From Massospora cicadina (Eukaryota > Entomophthoromycota > Entomophthoromycetes > Entomophthorales > Entomophthoraceae), in NCBI GenBank assembly GCA_022478985.1, contig JAKSZP010014455.1, positions 62,001-126,000 on the forward strand: a stretch of DNA of 64,000 nucleotides. The letters run 5' to 3'. The notes below the pieces were generated by a model that saw nothing but the letters and a program-made list of their open reading frames with translations, was not told where the DNA came from and did not search any database. Within the stretch, counting starts at the first letter, position 1, and every line of letters begins with the position of its first letter. A program made the position numbers and the translations under genes. This document shows positions 11,400-21,518 of this stretch, piece after piece.

Positions 11400-11760
11400 G
11401 GCGTTTGACTCCATCAATGAGGTTTTCCTTACCACGCCAGTCCACAGGCATGCTGACTTTTCCAGGCCCTTCATTGTGTCTTGTGATTCAACTTCAGTTG
11501 TAGTAGATGCTGTGCTCCTCTAAGGTCATGATGGGGTTTAGCATCTTGTTGCGTACTTTTCTTGGAAGTTATCTTCCAATGAGCAGCCATTTGAAATTTA
11601 TGACAAAGAGCTAGTGGCTGTTTCTTGGTCCCTAAGCAACTGGCGCTATCTCCTTTAGGGGGTCCAACATGCGTTAACTGTACTCATAGACCCTCAGTCT
11701 AAGTTGTATTATAGGAAGCCCAAAAGCTTTCTCTTCGTCAGATTCGCAAATAATGCAATC
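11400..11760 (+). pseudogene. RNase H region of element 2
   Basis: RPFIVSCDSTSVVVDAVLL around 11467-11520 corresponds to the first RNase H motif (usually TDAS..G.VL.Q). YFSWKLSSNEQPFEIYDKELVAV around 11559-11620 corresponds to the second, with its Glu kept. NWRYLL follows. Stops lie at 11521 and 11659. Confidence 0.8.
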
Positions 11761-11789
11761 TATGAAAATTTAACTTCAAGTATAAATTT

Positions 11790-13090
11790 GTGAAGGGGTC
11801 CTTAAGTGTCTTTCCAGACATTCTGAGTAGAAACCCTTCCATGATCAACAGCATAGATGATCTCCCTGACCTCACTACCGTTGTCCCTAACTCCCAAATT
11901 TTGACGATGGGTCCCCTTTCTGTCTCTTCTGCCATTTTGTCACCAGGTGCTCTACTTCTTGACAAAATTCTCTCTGTCCAGTTGACCTCCCTAGAAGAGA
12001 TCACCTTATAAGGGCCTTAACTCTAAAGTAAAAAGCGTAATCTTTATACCCTCAAGGATAGGGTAATCTTTTTCAAAGACTGAGTCTGGGGTCCTCCCAC
12101 TTTTTGTGAACAATTATCAAGAGCATCATGAGCCCTCAACTGTGGGGCATCATGGGTCCAAAAAGTGTGAACTGATTAAAAGGACAAACAACTTACCAGG
12201 ATTATTAAGGAGATACCTGCTTAGATTTATCGTTGTGATTTAATGCATGATCCAAATCTTATAGACAGGAAGAAGGGCCTCTTGCACACTTTGCAACAGG
12301 CAGAGAAACCCTGGACCTCAGTATATGTAAATTTTATTGTAGATTCCCGCCCTATAAAGGGTATGATGCAATCATGATTGTACTTGATCGCTTCACCAAG
12401 TTTGCACTATTCATCCCCTGCAACATTAAATCACCTCTGAAGAGTTGGCAGCCTTATTTGTGACTAGTGCATTCTCCATGTTTTGGCTACTTAGGGAGAT
12501 AGTGAGAGACCTCAACCCTCAATTCACTACTAAATTCTAGAGTTCCCTTCTTGAGTTACTCTATATTAAGCCCTTCATGTCAACTGCTTATTACGCCCAG
12601 TCAGATGGTCAAACTAAGAGGTTGAACCAAACTTTGGAGCAATACCTCTATGTTATGCTTCAACAAGTCATGACACATGGGCATCAGATCATGTTCTGGA
12701 GCAGTTTGCATATAAAATGCCTCATGACTTACTGCTTTTCCCATTTTGAGGCCAATTTGGATTACAATTCTTCATTAAAATTGGTACTCGTCTTATTTCT
12801 ACTTTTCCTGCTGTAGAGGAATGCCAGAATCAAATATGTGAAACACGCTATATTGTATATGAGCACCTGTACAAGGCAGTGGATGATTACAAGAAATTTT
12901 ATGACCAGAAACGCCACCAAAGCCATGAGATTAAAAAAGGATCACTGCTCATGTTGAACACGCGTCACCTAAACATGAAGGTTCCTTTCTGTAAATTACT
13001 ATGTAACGCTCTGGGCCCTTTGAGGTGTTGACCGACAAAGTAAATGGTGCCTTCTGTATTAAGCTCCCTCCTAACTAAAAAAAAATCACA
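11790..13090 (+). pseudogene. Integrase region of element 2
   Basis: The core reads WTSVYVNFIVDS near 12310 (first catalytic Asp replaced by Asn), GYDAIMIVLDRFTKFALFIP near 12360-12418, EIVRDLNPQFTTKF near 12497, and [24 protein letters not shown] at 12577-12650, where the third acidic residue (TER) has become Lys. The C-terminal part has LLMLNTRHLNMKVPF at about 12950 and a GPFEVLTDKVNGAFCIKLPP module at 13014-13072. At least one catalytic residue in each motif is changed, so the enzyme is dead. Confidence 0.85.
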
Positions 13091-13199
13091 ACGTGTTTCA
13101 TTTATTTCTGTTGTCTACATTTAAGGGTTCTAATCCAACATCTCCTGAACCTATCATATTAGATGACTCCCAGGAGGCAGAGGTAGAGGAAATCTTGGC

Positions 13200-13335
13200 C
13201 TGCCAAAAATTACGTCGCTCAGTCCGGTAAATGGTGTATTGGAAAGGTTACCCTTCTTAAGAAAATAGCTGGATGAGTGAAAGAGATTTTGCAAACTGTA
13301 AAGAACCTGTGGAAGCCTTCCACACAACTCATCTC
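13200..13335 (+). pseudogene. Chromodomain of element 2 integrase
   Basis: This reads MVYWKGYPS, a stop, then ENSWMSERDFANCKEPVEAFHTTH. The pattern of aromatic residues and W-K-G-Y-P...E.SW...L.N is that of the chromodomain that chromoviruses use to target heterochromatin. It lies just before the polypurine stretch AAAAGGGAAGGA at 13451 and the 3' LTR. Confidence 0.8.
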
Positions 13336-13477
13336 AATGCTCCCTGCTTTTCAAAAAAAAGATGGCAGCCTTTTGGTAATTAAGGCTCCCTGAAAGGCAT
13401 AAAATTTATCCCTTTGCTCATGTACCAGGAGGTGGCATGTACCCTGTTCCAAAAGGGAAGGATAATTTAAGACCATA

Positions 13478-14763
13478 TGAACTGCCCCTACATCTGGATA
13501 GAAAGATACTCTCACATAAGTAGGAAGGGACTTAAGAATAAAGTAGAGCCGCTCTTTACGAATCAGATGCCTTTCTCAAGTGGTAGATGAGCAGTAGTTA
13601 ATGCCCTGGCTTAATCAAACCCCTCTTTGGCCACATTCCCTCTTCTGTTCTTTTTGAAAATGATTGAAGAGGTGTTCATAGAGGTGGTTCAGTTCAGGTT
13701 CCATCAGCAAAACCCTCAGGCTTACCACAAGGGTGGCCTGGTCACTAATATTTTTCAAGATACCCACCAAATCTCACTCAGATCACTATATGTTACCAAA
13801 CGCGTCTAATAATTCAGATTATATTAAATTTGTGGTTCTGATCATGGATAAAACCCACAGATCTCGAAATTATGAAAGAAATTTATAAAAATTTTAATTT
13901 TGTGAGACCAGGTCTCATTGGAACTGTTTTTGGTGATCACCCAACTGGCGGCATTCATTAAAGTTGGGCAGTATTCCAATAAGTTTCTCCTCAATTTGGC
14001 AGAAAGACAGAAAAAACTTTTATGAATCCATTTGAGACCTCTAATTCCTTCACCCAACTTTTGCGCAAGAAGCCTAGGATAAGATTTTGGGCATCCAGCA
14101 AGAGGCTTCATCATCACAAACACCCACGCTCCTTTCCCTATCATATAGGCAACCATCTTCCTTAGGTTAGGTTGCCAGTTTATTCTTTAGCTTTTTTTAA
14201 TATAAATTTACTTAATTAACAACAATTTTATGTTGAACTCTTTGTCATAGAATCTGCTTCAACGTTACCTCACTTATTTTTTCTAAAATTCTCTGGAGAT
14301 GCATGCTGCATTGCGCCAAACTATTATGGAAATTGCTGAGCATATGTCCTGATCTTTGGATCTATTGTTGCTCCCCACCTTCGTGAGATAGTTGATGGCT
14401 ACCTCCACGATCATAATTTCCATTCTGTCATGAAAGTTTCAGAGACTGTTATTCACCTTTTACTAACTTAAACTACCTCCTTTTGTTAGCAATCTGTTCT
14501 GTTTTGGTCACGATTCTTACTGCAATATCTATTAATCTGATTCTCCTTTTTAAACAACCTTAAAAAGCCATGATCCGTCAAGGGTTATCGCCATCTCTGC
14601 CTCTCCCACATTTGAGGGTTGCACTAGTAAGACATGAGGTTACCCCTATTGCAGCCTTATGGGTTGTTGTAAGGGCCTTTGATATGTTGCGTAAACAGAT
14701 TATCCTTCAATTAATTATAGTAAATCACTCATAGATGTCACTAAATATAGTTGAGACTTGATC
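13478..14763 (+). repeat. 3' LTR of element 2, left part
   Basis: This is a direct-repeat partner of 8423-9799. It is broken at about 14763 by the minus-strand ORF1-only LINE, and the remaining LTR end resumes at 16662. Confidence 0.8.
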
Positions 14764-16661
14764 ATTATGCACCAACAACCAGCAATGTATTTTTTAGCAC
14801 TAGTAGAGCCCAACCCAAAAGGGTGAGCCGCCACGCATCTTTATTAGCAAATGAGACAAACAAAGAGAAAATTTAAAAAAAATTCCTATTATATCCCCTA
14901 AGTTATCAGCCTAGGAAGCCATATCAGAAGGTGAGGAAGTTTTAAGAAAACTTTTGTCCGTCGCCTGCTTTAGCTGTCAGACCATGGCGGACAACATAGG
15001 AGTTGGGGCATCAGTGATATGTGGCATAAGGAGTATAACTGTGGTTTTTCTTTGTTAATAAGTGAAGCGGTCCATCGCCTCAACATATTGAGTGAGTTGA
15101 TGCTCAGAAAAAATTATTAGAGAAGGCACACAACTAAAAGAGTTGATGCGCTAGTGGGTTTGGGGATAACTGGGGTCAAACAGAGATTTTTTGCCACATC
15201 AATGCAAGTGCATCTTGCTCCAAAATGAGCTCCTCGATTTTGTATTTCGCATCCTCATCAAAATTATGGTGAGAATTTGGGATGGTAATACCCTCAACAA
15301 GGGGTTCCATCGCCCCATGGAGATGTTGACAGAGGATGGGGTTGGCTAGAGCAGCTGTGCTTCTACTGCAATTTTGTTAGTATTCTTAGAGCTTATGAAA
15401 CCATTTTTAAACTAAAATGGCAGGGACGTGAATTGGGAGGATTTAGAAAATTTTTCCAATGCAAAATTGAGCTTAACATTATAAGGCCAATCTATATCAT
15501 CAATTCATTTGAGCGCTTCAAATGGATGTAAATCAGCTAATGCCAGGCAAGCCACTGGAGTCAGTGAAGTGGCAGATCCTGATTGGCTGCAAACAGTTGA
15601 CCATGACAGCAGCAGATGCTGTCTCAGCCATTGGCTCAGGATATCATAATTCCAACGAATTTTTCTAAAATTTAAATTTTTATTGCTGCTGCTTTGGAAG
15701 CAGCTCCAGAATTGGCTGAGGGTAGGGGTGGGAGGTCGTGCCCTACACAAAAATATTTGGGCGAGGTATCAACCAGCCCAATGCCAGAAGGAGAAGCGGT
15801 GGTTTGGCAGAGGCGGAAGCCATGGGGCACTTGCACTTTGAATGATCTAATTCAAAGCACAAGGGTCAAATGGCATGGCCGTTTGTGATACATTCCTAAA
15901 AAGGGTGTTTAGGTGCAGATCTGATCTCAGTGAGGGGGATTGCGAGGTGGGTGTCATGATGGAAAGGGCGGATTGTTACAAAGGCTTGAGGCCCTGCCAA
16001 CTGCCCTGCCCATTAGGAACTGTGAACTGAAAGATTGTGTCTGCGCTGTATATGGTAAAATCCTCCATCGGTTTATGGCAAAGGCGTTCAGGGGAGAGAA
16101 ATGGAGGCAATCTGGCCAATTGGACCACCAAAGTGGCCTCATCCAGGAGCTGGGTTTGAATGGTTGGGAGGAATTTTTTTTATTTTCTAATTGCAGCTTA
16201 TCTGCCACTGCATCAGCTTCTGATTGGAAGCCAAAATTAAAGTACCCCTTAAGGTGCAGAATTTAATATAGCTGAAGGGTTTAAAAACCACCATGGCCAT
16301 CTAAATGATGGCTGTGCTTATGTATAAGAAAAGATTCTCATATTCAACTCAGAGTTGAAATGCAAATTGCTCTGTGGGAGCACCAAAGGGCTCTGGAGCA
16401 CTGCTTGGGCGCTTATGAGGTGGTGGGCTAAGTCCCAAGGTGTATAATGCCCAGTAGCGTTGGGAGGTCCAGCAGAGCCAGCCTGGGCACAATTTGGTGC
16501 CAGATATAAGATGCCAGATGGCGGTTCACCACCACCCCAAGTTGGGTCAGCAGGCTTCAATTACATCAACATTGGTAGTTTTGGCTTGTTTGAGCGGTCG
16601 TTTTTTGTATTGTTTTTAAAAAATCTGAATTTGGGCTTAATAAAGGAATTGAATTGAAAGA
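14764..16661 (-). mobile_element. ORF1-only LINE (half-LINE), copy Y
   Basis: About 1.9 kb sits inside the 3' LTR of element 2. It is flanked by an imperfect repeat of roughly 11 bp (GAGACTTGATC at 14753, AAGACTTTAGGATC at 16661), as left by target-primed reverse transcription. The minus strand encodes only a decayed LINE ORF1-like protein whose end lies about 165 bp from the 3' edge. No endonuclease or RT is present. Copy X (21519-23408) has the same structure and nearly the same length. Confidence 0.7.
14928..16560 (-). pseudogene. LINE ORF1-like pseudogene in copy Y
   Basis: The N-terminal part (near 16320-16560) reads DPTWGGGEPPSG...AGSAGPPNATGHYTPWDLAHHL. It aligns with TPVWGSSAPPP...GSNSPPTASNHFVPPRDLALHL in copy X. 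The C-terminal end reads TDAPTPMLSAMV near 14990-15025, matching ADAPTPWLSALI in copy X, and the stop follows at about 14928. The middle is heavily broken, and the zinc knuckle visible in copy X was not recovered here. Homology to copy X is clear. Function would be RNA binding by comparison with LINE ORF1 proteins. Confidence 0.6.
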
Positions 16662-16773
16662 AAGACTTTAGGATCCATCAACTGACCAAAGTCAAAACCC
16701 CTCAAGATGGTCATTATTTTCCAAATTAGCTGCTGCCCTGACACAATTTATTACTGTGGTGGTGTTGCACACC
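16662..16773 (+). repeat. 3' LTR of element 2, right part
   Basis: CCATCAACTG, then GTCAAAACCCCTCAAGATGG and AATTAGCTGC, match the end of LTR 1 at 9709-9770. This shows that the LTR continues after the half-LINE. Confidence 0.7.
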
Positions 16774-17087
16774 AATGCCCTGAACTGAGATAATAAATAG
16801 CAAGGCTTTCCATGAAGATCCTTGCCTACAGATCACCACATATAAAGGTTTAATGGGAGTATCCTCATCTCACAATGTCTTTGATCTTTCCCCTATTAAC
16901 CCATTAATCAGTGCGGTTTCTTCTCCTTTATAACCCACCTCAAATAATTACTAAATATTTTTTGGAAAAAAGACATTTCTTCCTTAAGGCAACAAAAAGT
17001 ATGAAATACTTAAGAAATTATAAATACATAATAATACTTTTTTAAGCCAGCGCCATATTTTAAACTGGCTTATAATAAACAATTATT
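16774..17087. other. Spacer between element 2 and element C
   Basis: About 310 bp of AT-rich sequence in which I see no coding, repeat or regulatory signal. Confidence 0.4.
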
Positions 17088-17353
17088 TTTAAATTCTATG
17101 GAGCACCCCAGTGCTTTGACTGCGAGGCGTTACCTTTTCACATGAAAAGGGGCTCAAAGAAGGTGGCCATCAACCTCATCACCCAGGATGATCTCGCCCT
17201 TGTGTTGGACAAATGTTGGGAGATAGCCAACCCTTTGAAAGTTCCTCCTTCCCTTCACATACTTAACTACAAGTGAACTACATTGGTGGATTAGAAGGTG
17301 CACGGAGGTGGTGGCAACGAGATGATGCAGACAAAGGACAATAGCATACATAT
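17088..17353 (+). repeat. 5' LTR of element C, left part
   Basis: Matching blocks with 32249-32510 include GAGCACxCC, CATGAAAAGGGGCxCAAAGAAGG and TTTAACCACAAGTG. The first bases (TTTAAATTC) correspond to GTAAGTC at the start of the other LTR. Confidence 0.7.
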
Positions 17354-18097
17354 AACCACAGCGTTTGTCAGAAAATGGCCACTTCAACTTTAGCAAAAGA
17401 ATGTTTTGGGGAATAATAACCCTGAACAAACAAATAAAATCAGGTAATTACATATATGACCTCATAATAGTACTATTTTGAATGAAAAAAATGACAATAT
17501 TGGCCAAAAGACCCTGGCCAATTCTCAGTGGAACCCCACAAATTGAGGCAACATTTTACCACCTACTAAACGGGTTATCAATCTAAATCTAGTGATCAGA
17601 TTACTCTGACCGCATGGTATATCTGGGGCGCCAATCAAATGGTTCTTCCCCCTGCCACAGCCAGCTCCAATTTAACACCTAATTGGGGACCCCCTGTTAT
17701 AGGCGTGGCGGAGGTCTCCCAAAATGCAATTATTCAACAGACAGTGACTAATTGAAGTACATCAGATCATTACCACATGGGTACGTTCTGCCAAACAATA
17801 CCATCCCATTAGCTGTTTCACTTAAGTGACCCCAAATTTTATGAGAACTGATAGGAGTCTAACATATCACCTATTTCTGAAGTTACTAAGCTATTCCACA
17901 CGCCTAACTTTGTATTTCCCTCAACCCATGATACAATTTAAATATATTATATTTTCATACCTATAGTGTTAAGTTTTCTTCCAACTCACGTGCTTACCCT
18001 AATAAAAATTTTATAAACCCAACTGTTTATTTTTATTAGTGTGTTCTACTTTAAATTAACCAAAACCATTGTTGAAACCAGCGGTGGTTTAGCACCA
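17354..18097. mobile_element. Unclassified 0.74-kb insertion in the LTR of element C
   Basis: The block is absent from the partner LTR. Flanks AGCATACATAT (left) and GAGCACATAT (right) look like a decayed target duplication of about 10 bp. The insertion opens with AACCACAGCG and, a few bases inside the right edge, contains CAGCGGTGGTTT, which is partly its reverse complement. No open frame supports a transposase. A 60-bp segment (17498-17560) recurs at 63534. It could be a MITE or a SINE. Confidence 0.45.
17498..17560 (+). repeat. Dispersed repeat, copy 1 (partner at 63534)
   Basis: ATTGGCCAAAAGA, CTGG, CAATTCTCAGTG and AACCCC occur in the same order and spacing at 63534-63596. Confidence 0.6.
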
Positions 18098-19135
18098 GCG
18101 AGCACATATCTAGCTGGTTTCCTACAACGTTGATGTCAGGGTCTGTTGAAGTGATGAATAATCTCAATCATTTGGGGGTCCAACTCCAGCAACCATTACA
18201 GGCTTTGCTGATAAAGCGAAAATTTGAATAAATTAATAGTCTGACACCAGTGAAATCAAATGTTATAAAACCATTTGATAACCAGTGGGACAGGTCTCCG
18301 TGGCTTAGCCATGTGCACTACAAGTTGCCCACAAAATGAAGCATCACTGAGCTAAGTGAAATTGTGGTGGGAGGAAGAATTTAAGGACAAAACTTGAGTG
18401 AGAGTCAGATGGCCAGATGAAGGTCAATTTGGCGTTATGTTAGTTTCAGGATCTCATTTCGCTGAAAATAAGTTGTGTTTGCAATTCCAATGTTTATGCA
18501 TCCTCACTTATCCCTCAAGCACCTAGTCCTTGAACAATTTTCCTCACTGTTATGGTTGTCAGTTAATTCTTTCTTTTTTTGTTTTTCAATAAACAAATCA
18601 AACCCAACAAAAAATTTACTTTTATTAGATTCTACCTGCATTTGCCACCTCAGAAATCCCAAACCATGCTTCTCAGTCTGCGTGATGATTGGGCCCTGGT
18701 GGCCGAACTCACCAAGCTGTTCCTCATCATTATCAGTTGGGGTATCACATGCATGACTTGTTGGTATAAACCCGTTTTCTGGGGCTCTCTGGCGTCAAGG
18801 TGTGTTTATGATGTTGAAGATCTTATTCCCCGTTGGGCGTGCTTTCATGACCTTATTACCTGATCTATCACTAGTGGCCCTGAGATGAATCCCTGCCCCA
18901 CCATTGTACCAAAGAGTCCCCTGTACTCAAACCTTCTGCCCCTCAGGGGCCGTTGTTTGGTTCTTGTCAGGTTGTTGTTTTTGAATGTCACGAGCTGTCA
19001 TTCTCTGCTTGCCACCCTCCTTCCTTATTAACAAGTCTCTCAGACAGCAATGTCCTTGGCATTCTGGTTCATCTTCTGGGTGCTCACGCGCCCCAACTGT
19101 TAGGCTAGTCTCAATTTTATCTTCCAGATCCAAGA
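18098..19135 (+). repeat. 5' LTR of element C, right part
   Basis: The match with 32525-33538 is extended. Examples are AGTGGGACAGG at 18283/32686, GGCGTCAAGxTGxGxTxATT near 18791/33187, and ATTCTGGTTCATCTTCTGGGTGCTCACG near 19060/33460. Similarity ends after GATCCAAGATAT on both sides. Confidence 0.85.
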
Positions 19136-20280
19136 TATAATTGACTGACCCATAGTGTCCGCCATTTCCGCCTTTCTGTTTATGTTGTGAGAAAAGTGTT
19201 TTCAATTACCAAATGAACTTACAGTCAGTGCTTTGCCTCATGCTGTTCATTTGGTCAACTGTTGAAAATTCTCGTTGCTTTTAGGTGGAAGTAAGGGAGT
19301 ATCTCACCAACTGTATTGTCCCAAAATTCAAGCCTCTGTTTCATCTCACCCTCAGTTGGGTGGTCTTGGTAGCTGAATTCTTAGAGATTGCCAACCAGGT
19401 GATCAACGCTCTTGCTAAGATACATGTGCGATCTTGATTTCCCCTACACGTTCCACTACCATGATGGACGCCCAATGAAGTGTGGCATTGATGGACGCAG
19501 TTGAAGATGACGCCCACCCGTTGGATGTAGGATATCCTGTGTTCAGCTACCCAGGTTGAAGCGACTCCCATGATCTTGCTGGTATCAAGTGTAATGCAAG
19601 CGCTGGTTGTGAGATCATCTCATTTGCTTCAATTTTCTCTGGGCGTGGAAGTGCACAATTTGGCTTCATTCATAGAAGTTTTTATGAAAAGCTCCTGCAC
19701 TCAGACGCCCACTGATATTGCTATAACAGTATTTTGTGTGTCTTGGATCTAGCACCTGCTTATAATGCCATTTGGGCCACACTAGTTGATATGGTGGACC
19801 AAATGAATATAAAGTGACATCTATTAGTGTCACAATCCCTTGGATGTCTTATGGGGTGAGGGCTCCTGTAACCCTGTTGGCATATTCTATGAGGTTTTCC
19901 CCTGAGTCCCAATACTACACACGATCCTTGAGTTCATGTAATGGGGTTTGTCAAAGGTTCAATTCTTCCTGACCCTGGTGTCAGGAATGAGCCCACTTTT
20001 GCTTCCATGAGAGGCGCATCCCACAACCAAGAAGATGGCTGCCAATTCATTTCCCCCCATTTGAGGACGCCCAATGAAAGGAGATCGTGAGGCAGAACCC
20101 AGGTCTAGGTCCAATCTCCACAACTGAACCAATTTTCCGCCCAACTTAATGATTATTACCACCCAGCTGGCAGAATCTTGGGCCCTTGCCAATAAAAAAA
20201 TTTCTATTTACTTTTTGTTACCATTTCAATCTGGATGGGTACACACTGAGTGGCATTTAAGCCTTGATTGTTAATGGATT
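19136..20280 (+). pseudogene. Presumed gag region of element C
   Basis: About 1.15 kb lies between the 5' LTR and the protease, the size and place of a Ty3/gypsy gag. Short open runs exist, for example VVEVREYLTN...VVLVAEFLEIANQVINAL near 19290-19425 and SLGVEVHNLASFIEVFMK near 19637-19690. Stops and shifts are frequent and I recognise no zinc knuckle. The assignment rests on position only. Confidence 0.35.
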
Positions 20281-20298
20281 GGCGAAAACTTCATTAGT

Positions 20299-20910
20299 TT
20301 GAAGATGACGCAGCAGCTTAAGTTGGACTTAGATATAGGGGCGTCAGTACTGTGCGCGTCATATGCTCCAATGTTGCCCTTTAATGTTCAGCGGCCAGTG
20401 CCTTTCTCAGTGCATCAGTTCATTTTCTGTGATCAATTTACAGTAATGCCCAATTTTCTATATCAGGTTATTCTGGGGGTTGGATGGTGGCGGCGTCAGC
20501 AGGAGAAAATCCATTTTGACTTGAACATGCATATTTTCACAATTACTCAGGTGGGAGGAGAATTCTTCTTATTGACACTCTTACTAAGGCATGGTCCAGA
20601 GCTCCATCATGACGCGCGCAGCCTTGTGTGCCTTCTATCAGAGTTTCCTCCAGCGTTGGTGGCATACCAGAATATATTTTTGGGGGAAAGCTAATCATCT
20701 ACTGCTGCACAAAAAATATGACTTAGAGCTCCGATTGACAGTAGATATGATTCATATCATCTGTCCACTGTAATCTTACATGGCGGAGAAGGATAAGGCT
20801 TTGGCAGTATGGTTGGACGATGTGCTCAATAAAGGCTGGATATCTAAAAAAACGTCCATTATTGTCTTGCCTAATTTTCTCAGAAGGCCAATGGGACGTT
20901 TTGGCAATGC
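20299..20910 (+). pseudogene. Protease and 5' half of RT of element C
   Basis: KLDLDIGASVLCAS at 20320-20365 is the retropepsin active-site region (Asp-Ile-Gly for DTG/DSG). ILGVGWWRRQQEKIHFDLNMHIF follows, as in the relatives. After a shift, KYDLELRLTVDMI at about 20715 and the frame 20780-20910 (ALAVWLDDVLNKGWISKKTS) are the N-terminal RT segment. The frame stops making sense at 20911, where the LTR of element 3 begins. The RT resumes at about 28378. Confidence 0.8.
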
Positions 20911-21518
20911 TGTAAGGCTTGAGCAGGAACTTCTCTGCCTGTATAGAGATCAATTCTCATTCTTCTTAAAAAGGAGAAGAAGCCAGAAACAGTACCTCTC
21001 TTCACCCCAGGCAATTTGCACCATGTGGTAGATGAGAGGTGGGTCATGGTTTACCCCAAGATGGTTGCAAACCCCATCCAGTTTCTATCCTAAACCGAGC
21101 TGGTGGTTAAATTTGGAGGGTTTGCCAGGAGGTGGCGAAGGCCTGAGATTTTACTGAAGAGATTGTTTTGCGCTCCATAGAGTGCCAAGCTCTGGAGATT
21201 AAATTAAGCAATCACCCTAAATCTTCTGAGAAACCGCCATTGTATCAAAACTGTCCTTACCGCTAAAAGGTTTATTGTGGTCAAGCACTTCCTCACCAAC
21301 AGGGCTTGCCTTATGACTTGAACCTTACGCTACCTGCTGTCCGCCCAAAATGTTGCTAACATCACAAAATGCATGTGTGCGACAAAAATAAATTTGTGCA
21401 ATGATCTCAAAATGAATTCAGCTGATCAGTCTGGACGAAATCAATTGCTAAATAGGTATGGTTGGACAATTTACCGGATTGTTTTAAGTACATTCCCAAT
21501 GGCAGTTATGCATAAGTT
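20911..21518 (+). repeat. LTR A of element 3, left part
   Basis: It matches LTR B from TAAGxCTTxxGCAGGAAC onward, for example CCAGGAGGTGGCGAAGGCC at 21126/27659 and ACATCACAAAATG near 21359/27899. It is interrupted at 21518 by the half-LINE. Confidence 0.85.

Larger units (their letters stand above)
8423..16773 (+). mobile_element. Chromovirus (Ty3/gypsy), element 2, degenerate
   Basis: LTRs of about 1.38 kb (8423-9799; 13478-14763 plus 16662-16773) flank a 3.7-kb interior with protease, RT, RNase H, integrase and a chromodomain on the plus strand. The 3' LTR is split by an ORF1-only LINE. Once that is removed the two LTRs are nearly equal in length (about 1377 and 1398 bp). Between the 5' LTR and the protease only about 220 bp remain, so no gag is present. 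Every enzyme has lost catalytic residues. The outer right end is set where similarity to LTR 1 fades and is approximate. Confidence 0.85.

Noticed and set aside
14790..14830. Match between AGCACTAGTAGAGCCCAACC here and AGTACTAGATGGTCCCAACC near 62764 in the LINE 4 3' UTR
   Set aside because: The two elements run in opposite directions, the match is only about 30 bp and partly palindromic. It is too weak to claim a shared LINE tail.
17154..17429. 91-codon minus-strand frame
   Set aside because: It lies across the LTR of element C and the border of an insertion. The sister LTR does not keep it open.
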